Of a DNA stretch of 64,000 bases, positions 26,717 to 34,608 are shown one piece after another. The notes under the pieces were generated by a model, which saw only the letters and a list, made by a program, of their open reading frames with translations, did no database searches and was not told the DNA's origin. The translations under genes and the position numbers were made by a program. The stretch is taken from assembly GCA_905182335.1 (NCBI GenBank), contig CAJJBE010000001.1, positions 62,001 to 126,000 of the forward strand, in the 5' to 3' direction. Positions within the stretch are counted from its first letter, which is position 1. Each line of letters opens with the position of its first letter. The DNA comes from Flavobacteriales bacterium UBA4466. Its GTDB lineage: Bacteria > Bacteroidota > Bacteroidia > Flavobacteriales_D > Crocinitomicaceae.

Positions 26717-26798
26717 GCTCGAGTGGCGGAATTGGTAGACGCGCTGGATTCAAAATCCAGTTCTTTCGGGAGTGCGGGTTCGATTCCCGCCTCGAGTA
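26717..26798 (+). tRNA. tRNA-Leu (anticodon CAA)
   Basis: An 82-base cloverleaf can be drawn: acceptor GCTCGAG pairs with CTCGAGT through the last base as G-T; the D-arm has GTGGCGGAATTGGTAGAC; the anticodon stem CTGGA/TCCAG carries the loop TTCAAAA with CAA at positions 34-36; a long variable arm as in tRNA-Leu; and the T-arm GCGGG-TTCGATT-CCCGC. The CCA end is not encoded. Reads UUG codons. Two of the five window codon families needing it are common. Confidence 0.96.
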
Positions 26799-26803
26799 CT
26801 AAG

Positions 26804-26837
26804 AACCCTTGTAATCTTTTGATTATGAGGGTTTTTT
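26804..26837 (+). terminator. Terminator after tRNA-Leu
   Basis: Thirteen-position stem (26804-26816 with 26821-26833, two G-T pairs), TTTT loop and a T-run to 26837. Confidence 0.85.
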
Positions 26838-26852
26838 GATTTCACATAACGA

Positions 26853-26968
26853 TATTTAGACAGTATTTAGACAACATTTTTAAAAATTCACCTAAAAGAC
26901 TGAATAATGAGATATAATTTGTCATTAGCCAAAGCATTTGTTATGAAATCAGATTGTAATATTTAGAC
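26853..26968 (+). repeat. TATTTAGACA direct repeats behind tRNA-Leu
   Basis: Two perfect copies of TATTTAGACA occupy 26853-26862 and 26864-26873, 11 bases apart, and a third copy matching nine bases is at 26960-26968. They lie between the tRNA terminator and the orphan gene pair. Same-orientation short repeats near a tRNA 3' end can be integrase arm sites, but no integrase is present. Confidence 0.5.
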
Positions 26969-27040
26969 TTTTAGTAACTTTAAATATTATAAGCTTCTTA
27001 AACCATAGGTTGTAGCACATTATTAAATAACATTAAAAAA

Positions 27041-27355
27041 ATGAAAAAACCATCTCCAGAAGCAAAAGCACTTTCGCTTTTTTTAATGGCTCATAAAAAG
27101 ACCGCGCCCATTTACAAAGAGAAATCTAAACGTATAAATAAGCTTTGGGATCTAGTTAGAGCAGCTGAATTAAGTGAAAAAGACTATCTTGAAGAAGTGA
27201 AAAACATGTTAACCTCATATGGTGGTTATTCAGAAGTTATAGAGAAAACTGTTCGCTTTTATATAGAAAAAACTGGTGAATGGAGCTTACAAGGTGACGA
27301 TAAATATTGCATAGATGCTAAGCAAATTGCTAATAAAATTTTGAAACAAAAGTAG
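27041..27355 (+). CDS. Hypothetical protein, first of an orphan pair
   Basis: Not recognised. A 104-residue, mostly helical basic protein with no signal peptide or membrane helix. The middle part (LSEKDYLEEVKNMLTSYGGY) and tail are amphipathic. It lies just after tRNA-Leu and its terminator and is followed four bases later by a second orphan gene, so the pair form an operon. Low GC and lack of recognisable homologues suggest acquired DNA. No evidence for a toxin-antitoxin role beyond size and pairing. Confidence 0.65.
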   Translation: MKKPSPEAKALSLFLMAHKKTAPIYKEKSKRINKLWDLVRAAELSEKDYLEEVKNMLTSYGGYSEVIEKTVRFYIEKTGEWSLQGDDKYCIDAKQIANKILKQK

Positions 27356-27359
27356 TATC

Positions 27360-27749
27360 ATGATAAAAAAATCAGTTAAGGATAGCATAATATCTCTTTC
27401 TATTGATAAGCTAGATTTTTCATACAGAATTCCGGTAAAAAGGATAGGGAACATAATTGATTGGAGAGTAGGAAAAAAAGGAACAAAGGGCATTGTTATA
27501 AATAATGTTTCAACGTGGACACTTCATTTATTTACAAAAGAAACTACTGAAGACAGGTATATTAAGCAGTTTAAAAGTATTGTCCAGGAGCACAGCCCAA
27601 ACAGCTCTATTAATTGGGATAAAACCTTATTGGCAGTAAATATTCAAAATGAATATAATTGGTTAATTAAAACGAATAGCATCGCTGAGAAAAAAGTTAG
27701 CGAGGACGAGATTATTTCAATTTTAAAAAAGAAGTATCCTCTTAATTAA
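27360..27749 (+). CDS. Hypothetical protein, second of an orphan pair
   Basis: Not recognised. A 129-residue protein with an N-terminal beta-rich part (SIDKLDFSYRIPVKRIG, then GIVINNVSTWTLHLF) and a helical C-terminus ending in EDEIISILKKKYPLN. No signal or membrane helix. It begins four bases after the previous stop, a spacing that implies joint translation. Function unknown. Confidence 0.65.
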   Translation: MIKKSVKDSIISLSIDKLDFSYRIPVKRIGNIIDWRVGKKGTKGIVINNVSTWTLHLFTKETTEDRYIKQFKSIVQEHSPNSSINWDKTLLAVNIQNEYNWLIKTNSIAEKKVSEDEIISILKKKYPLN

Positions 27750-27965
27750 GATAAGAGGGGGTTATTCGATATGAGTAATCGTCAGGGGGAATTAGTATCC
27801 CAGTATAATTTCATATTCTATATCCTCCCTGTTCAAATCTAATACTTTAAAAAGGTCGCTTTTTTGTTTTTAGACACTTATCAACGATAAATCAATAATA
27901 TCTTAACATTAAAGATTATCAACCGATATTAATTCTGACTATTTTGGCTAACTAAATATGAAATT

Positions 27966-29618
27966 ATGTCTAAAAAAATAGATGCAATCACCCAAGAAAA
28001 AACAAATTATGGCGCATTAACTACACTAACAACAGTATTCTTCTTTTGGGGGTTTATTGCTGCTGGAAATAGTGTGTTCATTCCATTTTGTAAAACATAC
28101 TTTGGTTTAGATCAATTCCAAAGTCAGCTTATTGACTTTGCTTTTTATGGGGCATACTATCTAGGTGCATTAGGCTTATTCTTATTTGGCACATCTTCAG
28201 GAAAAGATCTTGTGGGTTCATGGGGATACAAGAAAAGTATCGTTTATGGTCTTTTGTTTTCAGCGATAGGCGCTGGGGCAATGATTATTTCTGTTTATCT
28301 AAACATGTTCACGGGAATGCTTATCGGGCTGTTTATCGTAGCCCTCGGGTTCTCACTCCAACAAACTTCTGCTAACCCTTTTATGATTTCATTTGGAGAT
28401 GAATCTACCGGTTCAAGTAGAATTAATCTTGGGGGCGGAATTAATAGCTTAGGGACAACAATAGGGCCGTTAATTGTTTCTTTGGCACTATTCGGTACAG
28501 CGTCAGCCATTAGTGAAGAAATGATTCAATCGCTAAGCCTTTTTAAAGTCATTATTCTTTACGCTTGTGTTGGGGGACTTTTCATTGGGGTAGCTGCACT
28601 ATTTGGTTTTTCAAAGAAAGTTCCTGAAGGTAAAATTTTAGTTCGAGAAGATCAAAAAGAGAATGAGGATGTTCGAAAAGCAGTACGTACTTTACTTATG
28701 ATTACTGGGCTTCTAATCGTTTCGTTTACTCCAGTATTTTATAGTTACAAATCCAGCTTAGGCTGGAATGATGAAGATTCAGAACGGGTTCGAATCATAG
28801 GCTGGTCGGCTGGACTGATCGTTATTATAGTCGGATTACTTTACGCTTCAATTAAAGGTTATAAGCAAAAAAAGGGATGGGGAGCAATGCAATACCCTCA
28901 ACTTACACTAGGAATGCTTGCCATCTTCGTCTATGTTGGCGTAGAAGTAGCTGTAGGAAGTAATTTAGCGGAGCTTTTGGCACAGAATGAATTCGGAGGA
29001 TACAACTCTTCTCAAGTCGCTCCGTTTATAGCAATGTATTGGGGTTCTTTGATGATTGGTCGATGGGCAGGGGCCATTAATGCATTCGACTTATCAAAAA
29101 GGACAAAGAAATTATTACGCTTTTTCGTTCCATTGATTGCTTTTGGATTGGTTCTACTTTTAACTAAAGTTTCGGGTTACGAAGTTGCCCCATTATACTG
29201 GTATATTGTCTGTGTATTTGTTCAAATTGGGGCGTTCTTCGCAACAAATGATAAGCCAGCTTTGACACTCAGTGTTTTTGGAACGCTCGGAGCAATTGTA
29301 ACCGTTATTGGCCTTATGACGACTGGTATAGTAGCCGTTTACGCCTTTTTAAGCGCAGGTTTGTTCTGCTCAATTATGTGGCCTTGTATTTTCTCTCTTT
29401 CACTTGCCGGACTAGGCAAATATCAAACACAAGGGTCTGCCTTCTTGGTGATGATGATTTTAGGTGGCGCTATTATTCCACCATTGCAAGGGAAGTTATC
29501 TGATGTTCTCGGGATTCAGCCTTCTTTTATCGTTGGTGCAATTTGTTTTGCATACCTCGCATTTTTCGCAGTGTATGTTAAACGATTATTGAATAAGCAG
29601 GGTGTCGATTTCGAATAG
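27966..29618 (+). CDS. MFS sugar permease, fucose/glucose-galactose type
   Basis: Major facilitator of 550 residues with about 12-14 membrane helices, resembling FucP/GluP proton-coupled sugar carriers. The N-terminal segment FFFWGFIAAGNSVFIPFCK and the FALGFSLQQTSANPF-like helix (residues about 125-140; here starting VALGFSLQQ) are typical of that branch. It is about 100 residues longer than the usual 430, with an extra region around residues 225-330. Transported sugar unknown. It meets the Feo-associated gene tail to tail, eight bases apart. Confidence 0.85.
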   Translation: MSKKIDAITQEKTNYGALTTLTTVFFFWGFIAAGNSVFIPFCKTYFGLDQFQSQLIDFAFYGAYYLGALGLFLFGTSSGKDLVGSWGYKKSIVYGLLFSAIGAGAMIISVYLNMFTGMLIGLFIVALGFSLQQTSANPFMISFGDESTGSSRINLGGGINSLGTTIGPLIVSLALFGTASAISEEMIQSLSLFKVIILYACVGGLFIGVAALFGFSKKVPEGKILVREDQKENEDVRKAVRTLLMITGLLIVSFTPVFYSYKSSLGWNDEDSERVRIIGWSAGLIVIIVGLLYASIKGYKQKKGWGAMQYPQLTLGMLAIFVYVGVEVAVGSNLAELLAQNEFGGYNSSQVAPFIAMYWGSLMIGRWAGAINAFDLSKRTKKLLRFFVPLIAFGLVLLLTKVSGYEVAPLYWYIVCVFVQIGAFFATNDKPALTLSVFGTLGAIVTVIGLMTTGIVAVYAFLSAGLFCSIMWPCIFSLSLAGLGKYQTQGSAFLVMMILGGAIIPPLQGKLSDVLGIQPSFIVGAICFAYLAFFAVYVKRLLNKQGVDFE

Positions 29619-29626
29619 AAATTATG

Positions 29627-29764
29627 CTATCTTTTTATCTTAACTTGACCAACCGCACAAGAATCGCATTTCGTTTCTTTTGCGAAGAACCGGTCATAAA
29701 ATTGCTTTCCTAAGTAAAATAAAGCGACTACCAAAATTGCTATAACTAGAATCTTCTGTATCAT
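29627..29764 (-). CDS. FeoB-associated Cys-rich membrane protein
   Basis: A 45-residue protein with one membrane helix (about 4-20) and a C-terminal CDSC pair followed by a basic tail. Small Cys-rich partners like this follow feoB in many bacteria and may help ferrous iron uptake. The ATG at 29764 overlaps the feoB stop by four bases (ATGA); a longer reading frame starting at 29845 lies within feoB and is rejected. Confidence 0.75.
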   Translation of the reverse strand: MIQKILVIAILVVALFYLGKQFYDRFFAKETKCDSCAVGQVKIKR

Positions 29765-31707
29765 GATAGAATGATAAATGTAATCCAAGCACCAAGATAG
29801 GCTAAAACTCCCATGTATCCCATCTGAATTAATGGCCATTTCCAACTTTTAGTTTCACGTTTTACGACGGCTAAAGTAGCCATACATTGCATAGCGAATA
29901 CATAGAAAACCATTAATGATACTCCTGAAGCTAGCGTATATACAGGTGCACCATCCGAACGCTTTTCAGAGCGCATTTTCTCAATCAAAGGTCTATTGGC
30001 TTCTCCGTCATCTTGCACAGCATAGATTGTCGCCATAGACCCTACAAATACCTCACGCGCTGCAAAAGAAGCAATTAGTGATATTCCTATCTTCCAGTCA
30101 TAACCCATTGGCTCAATAATAGGTTCAATTGTCTTTCCCATTATTCCTATGTAGGAGTTTTCTAATTCTACTGAAGCTACATATTGATCTACTTCTACTT
30201 CTGAATATCCTTTTTCGGAATACTCAATCTGTGCTTTTTCACCTGCTTCGGACATTCTATCCCCTGGACCATAAGTTGCTAGCACCCACAAAACAATAGA
30301 AATAGCTAAAATAATCTTACCTGCATCCCATACAAATATTCTTACTTTTTCCCAAACAATAATAAGTACGTTTCGAGGGCTGGGCAATTTATACGACGGC
30401 ATTTCTAACATTAAAAAGCCCTTCTTTTTCGTTTTAATAAGCAATTTTAAAATGACTGCCATGCCTAAGGCGCTAAAGGTTCCTAAGGAATAAAGTCCAA
30501 ATAATACAAGCCCTTGTAAGGATATAAAGCCAAGTAGGAGCTTATTTGGTATAACTAACGCAATAAGCAATGTGTAAACTGGTATTCTTGCACTACAACT
30601 CATTAATGGAGCCACCATGATTGTAATCATACGCTCTTTCCAATCAGGAATTGTTCTGGCAGACATTATTCCTGGAATCGCACAAGCAACACTCGATAAT
30701 AAAGGCACCATGCTCTTTCCGTTCAAACCAAATGGACGTACCAATCTATCCATAATGAAAACGACACGAGATAAATAACCAGTCTCTTCTAAAATCGCAA
30801 TAAATAAAAACAACAATGCAATTTGTGGAATAAATATAACCACGCCACCTATTCCTGGAACTATTCCTTGTGTAATTAAGTCTGTAAATACCCCATTAGG
30901 TAATGAAGATGCTAGAAAATCGCTTAAGCTAGAAAATGAGCTATCAATTAAATCCATTGGTATTGATGCAAACTCAAAAATAAATTGAAACAGAATGAAT
31001 AAGATGAAAGTAAAAATAGCATATCCCCAAACTGGGTGAACTAAAATACGATCGAGCTTATTTGATTTACTATCTTTTTTTAATCTTATTACTTCAATTG
31101 AAGGTAAAATAGACGCTATACGTTTAAAACGTGCTTCAGTCTCAATTTCCTGCTGAGCAATGTTATCAACCATAGCAATAACTTCTGTTTGAAACGTATC
31201 CCCCTCACGTCCCTTAAACATTAATAAGGCACTCTGAATACGATCTATCCCCATTCCTGCACGTGCATTTGCCTCAACAATTAAAGCTTCTGGGAACAAT
31301 TTCTGAATTTCATCTAGATTATATTCCTTATGCTTTTTTTTAGCCAAATCGGTCATATTCAAGACCATCATTATGGGCAGCTGCAAATCATAAGCCTGAG
31401 AGAAAAATAATAGATTTCTTTCTAAATTAGAGGCGTCTACAACGACAATTATTGCATCTGGATAATTGACACTTTGATTATTGCATAAGCTTCGATAAAC
31501 AACCTCTTCATCCTTTGATCTTGGATAGATACTATACGTTCCTGGAAAATCGATTAGCTCATATTCTTCGTTGTCGACATTAATTTTACCTACTTTCTTT
31601 TCTACAGTAACTCCAGGAAAGTTCCCTATGTGTTGACGCATTCCTGTAAGTAAATTGAAGACCGTACTTTTTCCCGTATTTGGGTTTCCTAACAACGCTA
31701 TTTTCAT
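29761..31707 (-). CDS. feoB: Ferrous iron transport protein B
   Basis: Inner-membrane ferrous iron transporter of 648 residues. The N-terminal GTPase shows G1 GNPNTGKST (7-15), G3 DFPGTYS and G4 NMTD; the membrane domain has gate-type helices with the cysteine of AIPGIMSART-type segments and later SCSARIPVYT. Second gene of feoA-feoB-small protein, overlapping both neighbours by four bases. Confidence 0.96.
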   Translation of the reverse strand: MKIALLGNPNTGKSTVFNLLTGMRQHIGNFPGVTVEKKVGKINVDNEEYELIDFPGTYSIYPRSKDEEVVYRSLCNNQSVNYPDAIIVVVDASNLERNLLFFSQAYDLQLPIMMVLNMTDLAKKKHKEYNLDEIQKLFPEALIVEANARAGMGIDRIQSALLMFKGREGDTFQTEVIAMVDNIAQQEIETEARFKRIASILPSIEVIRLKKDSKSNKLDRILVHPVWGYAIFTFILFILFQFIFEFASIPMDLIDSSFSSLSDFLASSLPNGVFTDLITQGIVPGIGGVVIFIPQIALLFLFIAILEETGYLSRVVFIMDRLVRPFGLNGKSMVPLLSSVACAIPGIMSARTIPDWKERMITIMVAPLMSCSARIPVYTLLIALVIPNKLLLGFISLQGLVLFGLYSLGTFSALGMAVILKLLIKTKKKGFLMLEMPSYKLPSPRNVLIIVWEKVRIFVWDAGKIILAISIVLWVLATYGPGDRMSEAGEKAQIEYSEKGYSEVEVDQYVASVELENSYIGIMGKTIEPIIEPMGYDWKIGISLIASFAAREVFVGSMATIYAVQDDGEANRPLIEKMRSEKRSDGAPVYTLASGVSLMVFYVFAMQCMATLAVVKRETKSWKWPLIQMGYMGVLAYLGAWITFIILS

Positions 31708-31943
31708 GCTTTGTTTGGTTTTAATTCTACCATTATTAAATTGGCTTCATCCTTTCTCAATGAAAGAACATATCCTCCAACATCAATTGCCATAGGCCCC
31801 GAAAATGGGGCACGGTATAGTACCTGAAGCTCCTTCCCTTCAATAAGACCCATTTCCATAAGTTTTACTTTCAATGAAGACTCTTCAATTTGGCAAACAA
31901 TCGCCGTTTCACCGTTCTTTATTTTAGATAAAATTTGTGTCAT
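31704..31943 (-). CDS. feoA: Ferrous iron transport protein A
   Basis: SH3-like cytoplasmic protein of 79 residues with LKVKLMEMGLIEGKELQVLYRAPFSGP spread over the typical strand order, ending in an EANLIMVE strand. It supports FeoB-mediated iron uptake and is the promoter-proximal gene of the operon. A -7 box and an imperfect palindrome overlap its leader (31944-31966). Confidence 0.93.
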   Translation of the reverse strand: MTQILSKIKNGETAIVCQIEESSLKVKLMEMGLIEGKELQVLYRAPFSGPMAIDVGGYVLSLRKDEANLIMVELKPNKA

Positions 31944-31966
31944 TATTTAGAATCAATACAAATATA
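31944..31966 (-). promoter_or_regulatory. feoA promoter with overlapping imperfect palindrome (candidate Fur-type site)
   Basis: The minus strand reads TATATTTG (31966-31959), a perfect -7 element. The 21 bases 31944-31964 form an imperfect palindrome, seven of ten pairs matched around the C at 31954, covering the predicted start site. Its place over the promoter of an iron-uptake operon suggests an iron-dependent repressor such as Fur or DtxR; the sequence alone does not tell which. Confidence 0.4.
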
Positions 31967-31996
31967 CAAGCTTGAAATCATTCTGTTATCCCTTTT

Positions 31997-33289
31997 TTAG
32001 GGTATAATTATACCTTTTGTCTTCTGTCTTACAATTAAGCGCGCTGTTTCACGTGTCTTTTGTTGCAAGATAATCTCTTTATTAATCGTTACACGGTCTA
32101 ATGTGGCTTGATCATAATGCCTTATAGTCACCAGCTCTAACCCTGTATTAAACTTGACATGGTAAATGTCCTTGAAAAGGGCTAAAATCTCTTCTATATT
32201 CACCTTTTCCTTATCAAGAAGAATAGAAAACTGTAATGCAGAATTTTGCATCAAATTAATCTTCGCGTTGGCTGCAGAAAGTCGATTAAAAATGTCGCTC
32301 AGGTTATCTTCAGCAATAAAAGAAAAGTCCTTTGGAGTAAATGAAAATAACACTTGATTCATTTTAAAAATGAACGAAGGGACTAATTGATCATTTACTG
32401 TGGAAGATTGAATAACTGTTCCGTCAGCTTGTGGGTCTATGAATGATTTCACATAAAGTGGTATTTTTTTATTTTGAAGAGGTTTTACAGTTTTTGGGTG
32501 TATTACGGACGCTCCATAGTATGAAAGTTCAATCGCTTCTCTAAACGAAATACTATCTAATTTTATCGTGTCGTCAAACCATTTTGGATCCGCATTCAAC
32601 ATTCCAGGTACATCTTTCCAGATTGTTACGTTTTCTGCATCACAACAATAAGCCATAATTCCAGCAGTAAAATCTGATCCTTCTCTGCCTAATGTTGTCG
32701 TAAACCCTTCATCCGTATGACCAATAAACCCTTGTGTTATTTGTATGTCATACGATTCAAATTGCGGTATAAAATGAGATTGAAATAGCGCCGTTGTTTT
32801 CTCCCAATTAATCTCCGCCTCGCGATACGCTTTATCTGTTTGGATCAGTGTAGTAGCATCCGCCCATTTAGAATTGAATCCCTGCTGATTTAAAAAAGCA
32901 CTTACGATCTTCGTAGAAAGTATTTCCCCCGTTCCTACAATTTGATCATATTCAAAATCATAATTTAATCGTGGACTTGATTTGTACTTAATCTCTAAAC
33001 TTCTAAAGACCTCTAAAACATCAGTATATATAGGGTTTGTCTTGTCGTGAAATAACTCATTCATTATCTCTAAATGAAACTGTCTTCGTTCCTCCACGTA
33101 TCCTTGAAATAACGCTTCCTGTTTCGACATTAATGTTTCAACGATTTGTTCCATCGCGTTGGTTGTTTTTCCCATTGCAGAAATAACAATCCCAAGTTTT
33201 TCTATACCATACAGAGAAACAATATGAGCAACATTGCGTATTGATTTAGCGTCTTTCACAGAAGCGCCACCAAATTTGAAAATTTTCAT
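31997..33289 (-). CDS. lysC: Aspartate kinase
   Basis: Phosphorylates aspartate, the first step toward lysine, threonine and methionine. The N-terminal KFGGASVKDA and the later TTLGREGSDF nucleotide-binding segment are present, followed by tandem ACT-like regulatory folds. Monofunctional, 430 residues. The ATG at 33289 is chosen since the family begins KIFKFGG; an upstream ATG at 33346 adds 19 unlikely residues. Confidence 0.92.
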   Translation of the reverse strand: MKIFKFGGASVKDAKSIRNVAHIVSLYGIEKLGIVISAMGKTTNAMEQIVETLMSKQEALFQGYVEERRQFHLEIMNELFHDKTNPIYTDVLEVFRSLEIKYKSSPRLNYDFEYDQIVGTGEILSTKIVSAFLNQQGFNSKWADATTLIQTDKAYREAEINWEKTTALFQSHFIPQFESYDIQITQGFIGHTDEGFTTTLGREGSDFTAGIMAYCCDAENVTIWKDVPGMLNADPKWFDDTIKLDSISFREAIELSYYGASVIHPKTVKPLQNKKIPLYVKSFIDPQADGTVIQSSTVNDQLVPSFIFKMNQVLFSFTPKDFSFIAEDNLSDIFNRLSAANAKINLMQNSALQFSILLDKEKVNIEEILALFKDIYHVKFNTGLELVTIRHYDQATLDRVTINKEIILQQKTRETARLIVRQKTKGIIIP

Positions 33290-33365
33290 TTTAAAAACTT
33301 TTACTAAAGTTAAAAATATAAAATAGGGAGAAGTAGCACAGTACAACTATTCAGCATAATAGCCA

Positions 33366-34364
33366 TTAATTCAAACTGTCTGTAAGTATTCGCATCTCAA
33401 TTACAGGAGAAATTTTCTCGTAAAGAATATTATGAACGGCTTCAACAATTGGCATTTCAACTTGAAATTTCTTTTTAATCTCCATCAAGCTTTTGGTTGC
33501 ATAATACCCTTCTGCAATCATATGCATTTCCAATTGAGCTGTTTTTACGGAGTATCCCTTCCCAATCATATAGCCAAATGTTCTATTTCTAGAGAATTTA
33601 GAATATGCTGTTACCAACAAATCACCTAAATATGCCGATGATTTGACATCACGGTGTATGGGACTCATTTCATCAATTAAGTTTTCAATTTCTTGAATTG
33701 CATTTGAAATAAGAACAGCTTGAAAATTATCACCATAGCCTAATCCTGAACAGATGCCTGAAGCAATCGAATACACATTCTTTAGCACTGCTGAAATTTC
33801 CGTTCCTATTAAGTCATCAGAAGTTGTTGTTTTGATATATCTACAGGCTAGTAGCTCTGCCATTTCTTCTGCTACATCTTCATCCTGGCAAGCAATCGTT
33901 AAATACGAAAGACGCTCTAATGCTACCTCCTCTGCATGGCAAGGGCCACAAATGATTCCAACACGATCATACGGAATCCCAAAAGTCTTATGGATGAAAC
34001 GGGCTGGAATTGCGTGATGCTCAGGAATAATTCCTTTTACTGCTGAAAAAACCACCTTGTCATTAAACAATTCAAAAGGAAAGTTTTCAAATAACTCAAC
34101 CAAAAAGGCGGAAGGTGTAGCGATAATAACTATATCAGCAGGACGTATAATTTCGATTAAATCTGTACTGACATTGATTTTATTTAAATCAAACTCAACG
34201 GATTGCAAATAATTTGGGTTATGCCTAAATTTCAAGATATGACTAGCCGCGGCTTCATTTCTCATATACCAATTTAGCGAAGCAATGTTGTTGCTTAAAA
34301 TTTTAACGAGTGCAGTTGCCCAACTGCCTCCTCCAATTACCGCTATTTTTTTACTATCACTCAT
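33366..34364 (-). CDS. gpsA: NAD(P)-dependent glycerol-3-phosphate dehydrogenase
   Basis: Makes sn-glycerol-3-phosphate for phospholipids. The Rossmann motif GGGSWATAL is at residues 11-19, the active-site lysine lies in SAVLKNVYSIASG, and the IGTEISA and GDNFQAVLIS segments fit the family. Length 332. A -7 box TATCTTTG lies 17 bases upstream at 34381-34388. Confidence 0.95.
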   Translation of the reverse strand: MSDSKKIAVIGGGSWATALVKILSNNIASLNWYMRNEAAASHILKFRHNPNYLQSVEFDLNKINVSTDLIEIIRPADIVIIATPSAFLVELFENFPFELFNDKVVFSAVKGIIPEHHAIPARFIHKTFGIPYDRVGIICGPCHAEEVALERLSYLTIACQDEDVAEEMAELLACRYIKTTTSDDLIGTEISAVLKNVYSIASGICSGLGYGDNFQAVLISNAIQEIENLIDEMSPIHRDVKSSAYLGDLLVTAYSKFSRNRTFGYMIGKGYSVKTAQLEMHMIAEGYYATKSLMEIKKKFQVEMPIVEAVHNILYEKISPVIEMRILTDSLN

Positions 34365-34380
34365 AAATTCGAACGAATGG

Positions 34381-34388
34381 CAAAGATA
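34381..34388 (-). promoter_or_regulatory. -7 promoter element of gpsA
   Basis: TATCTTTG on the minus strand is an exact TAnnTTTG match, giving a leader of about 12 bases. No -33 TTTG at the right distance. Confidence 0.45.
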
Positions 34389-34608
34389 TTATTAATTATT
34401 AATTCATTTAAATTGCTGCTAAAAATTCAACTCGCTTGCTCCTTAGCACTTTATTCATAATGTATTTATTAAATCTAATTTACTTAATGAAAATAATGGT
34501 TTTATCCCTCGATTGGGAACTTTAGGTTAAGTGTTCTCTTAAAGAGATAGAAAGTTTTTGTACTGCACCAGTATTAAAGTGTGTTTACGAGCTAAATGAA
34601 TAAATACG

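Noticed and set aside
27750..27800. Possible tRNA-end duplicate (TTCGATATGAGTA) as an attR site
   Set aside because: Only scattered matches to the tRNA T-arm and acceptor; not longer than expected by chance.
29765..29845. Extended N-terminus of the Feo-associated protein
   Set aside because: The added region is an alternative frame of the feoB end; the ATGA overlap at 29761-29764 gives a natural start.
32001..32014. Perfect 14-base palindrome GGTATAATTATACC near the lysC end
   Set aside because: Lies within the coding sequence, with no terminator tail or promoter, and is AT-rich enough to occur by chance.
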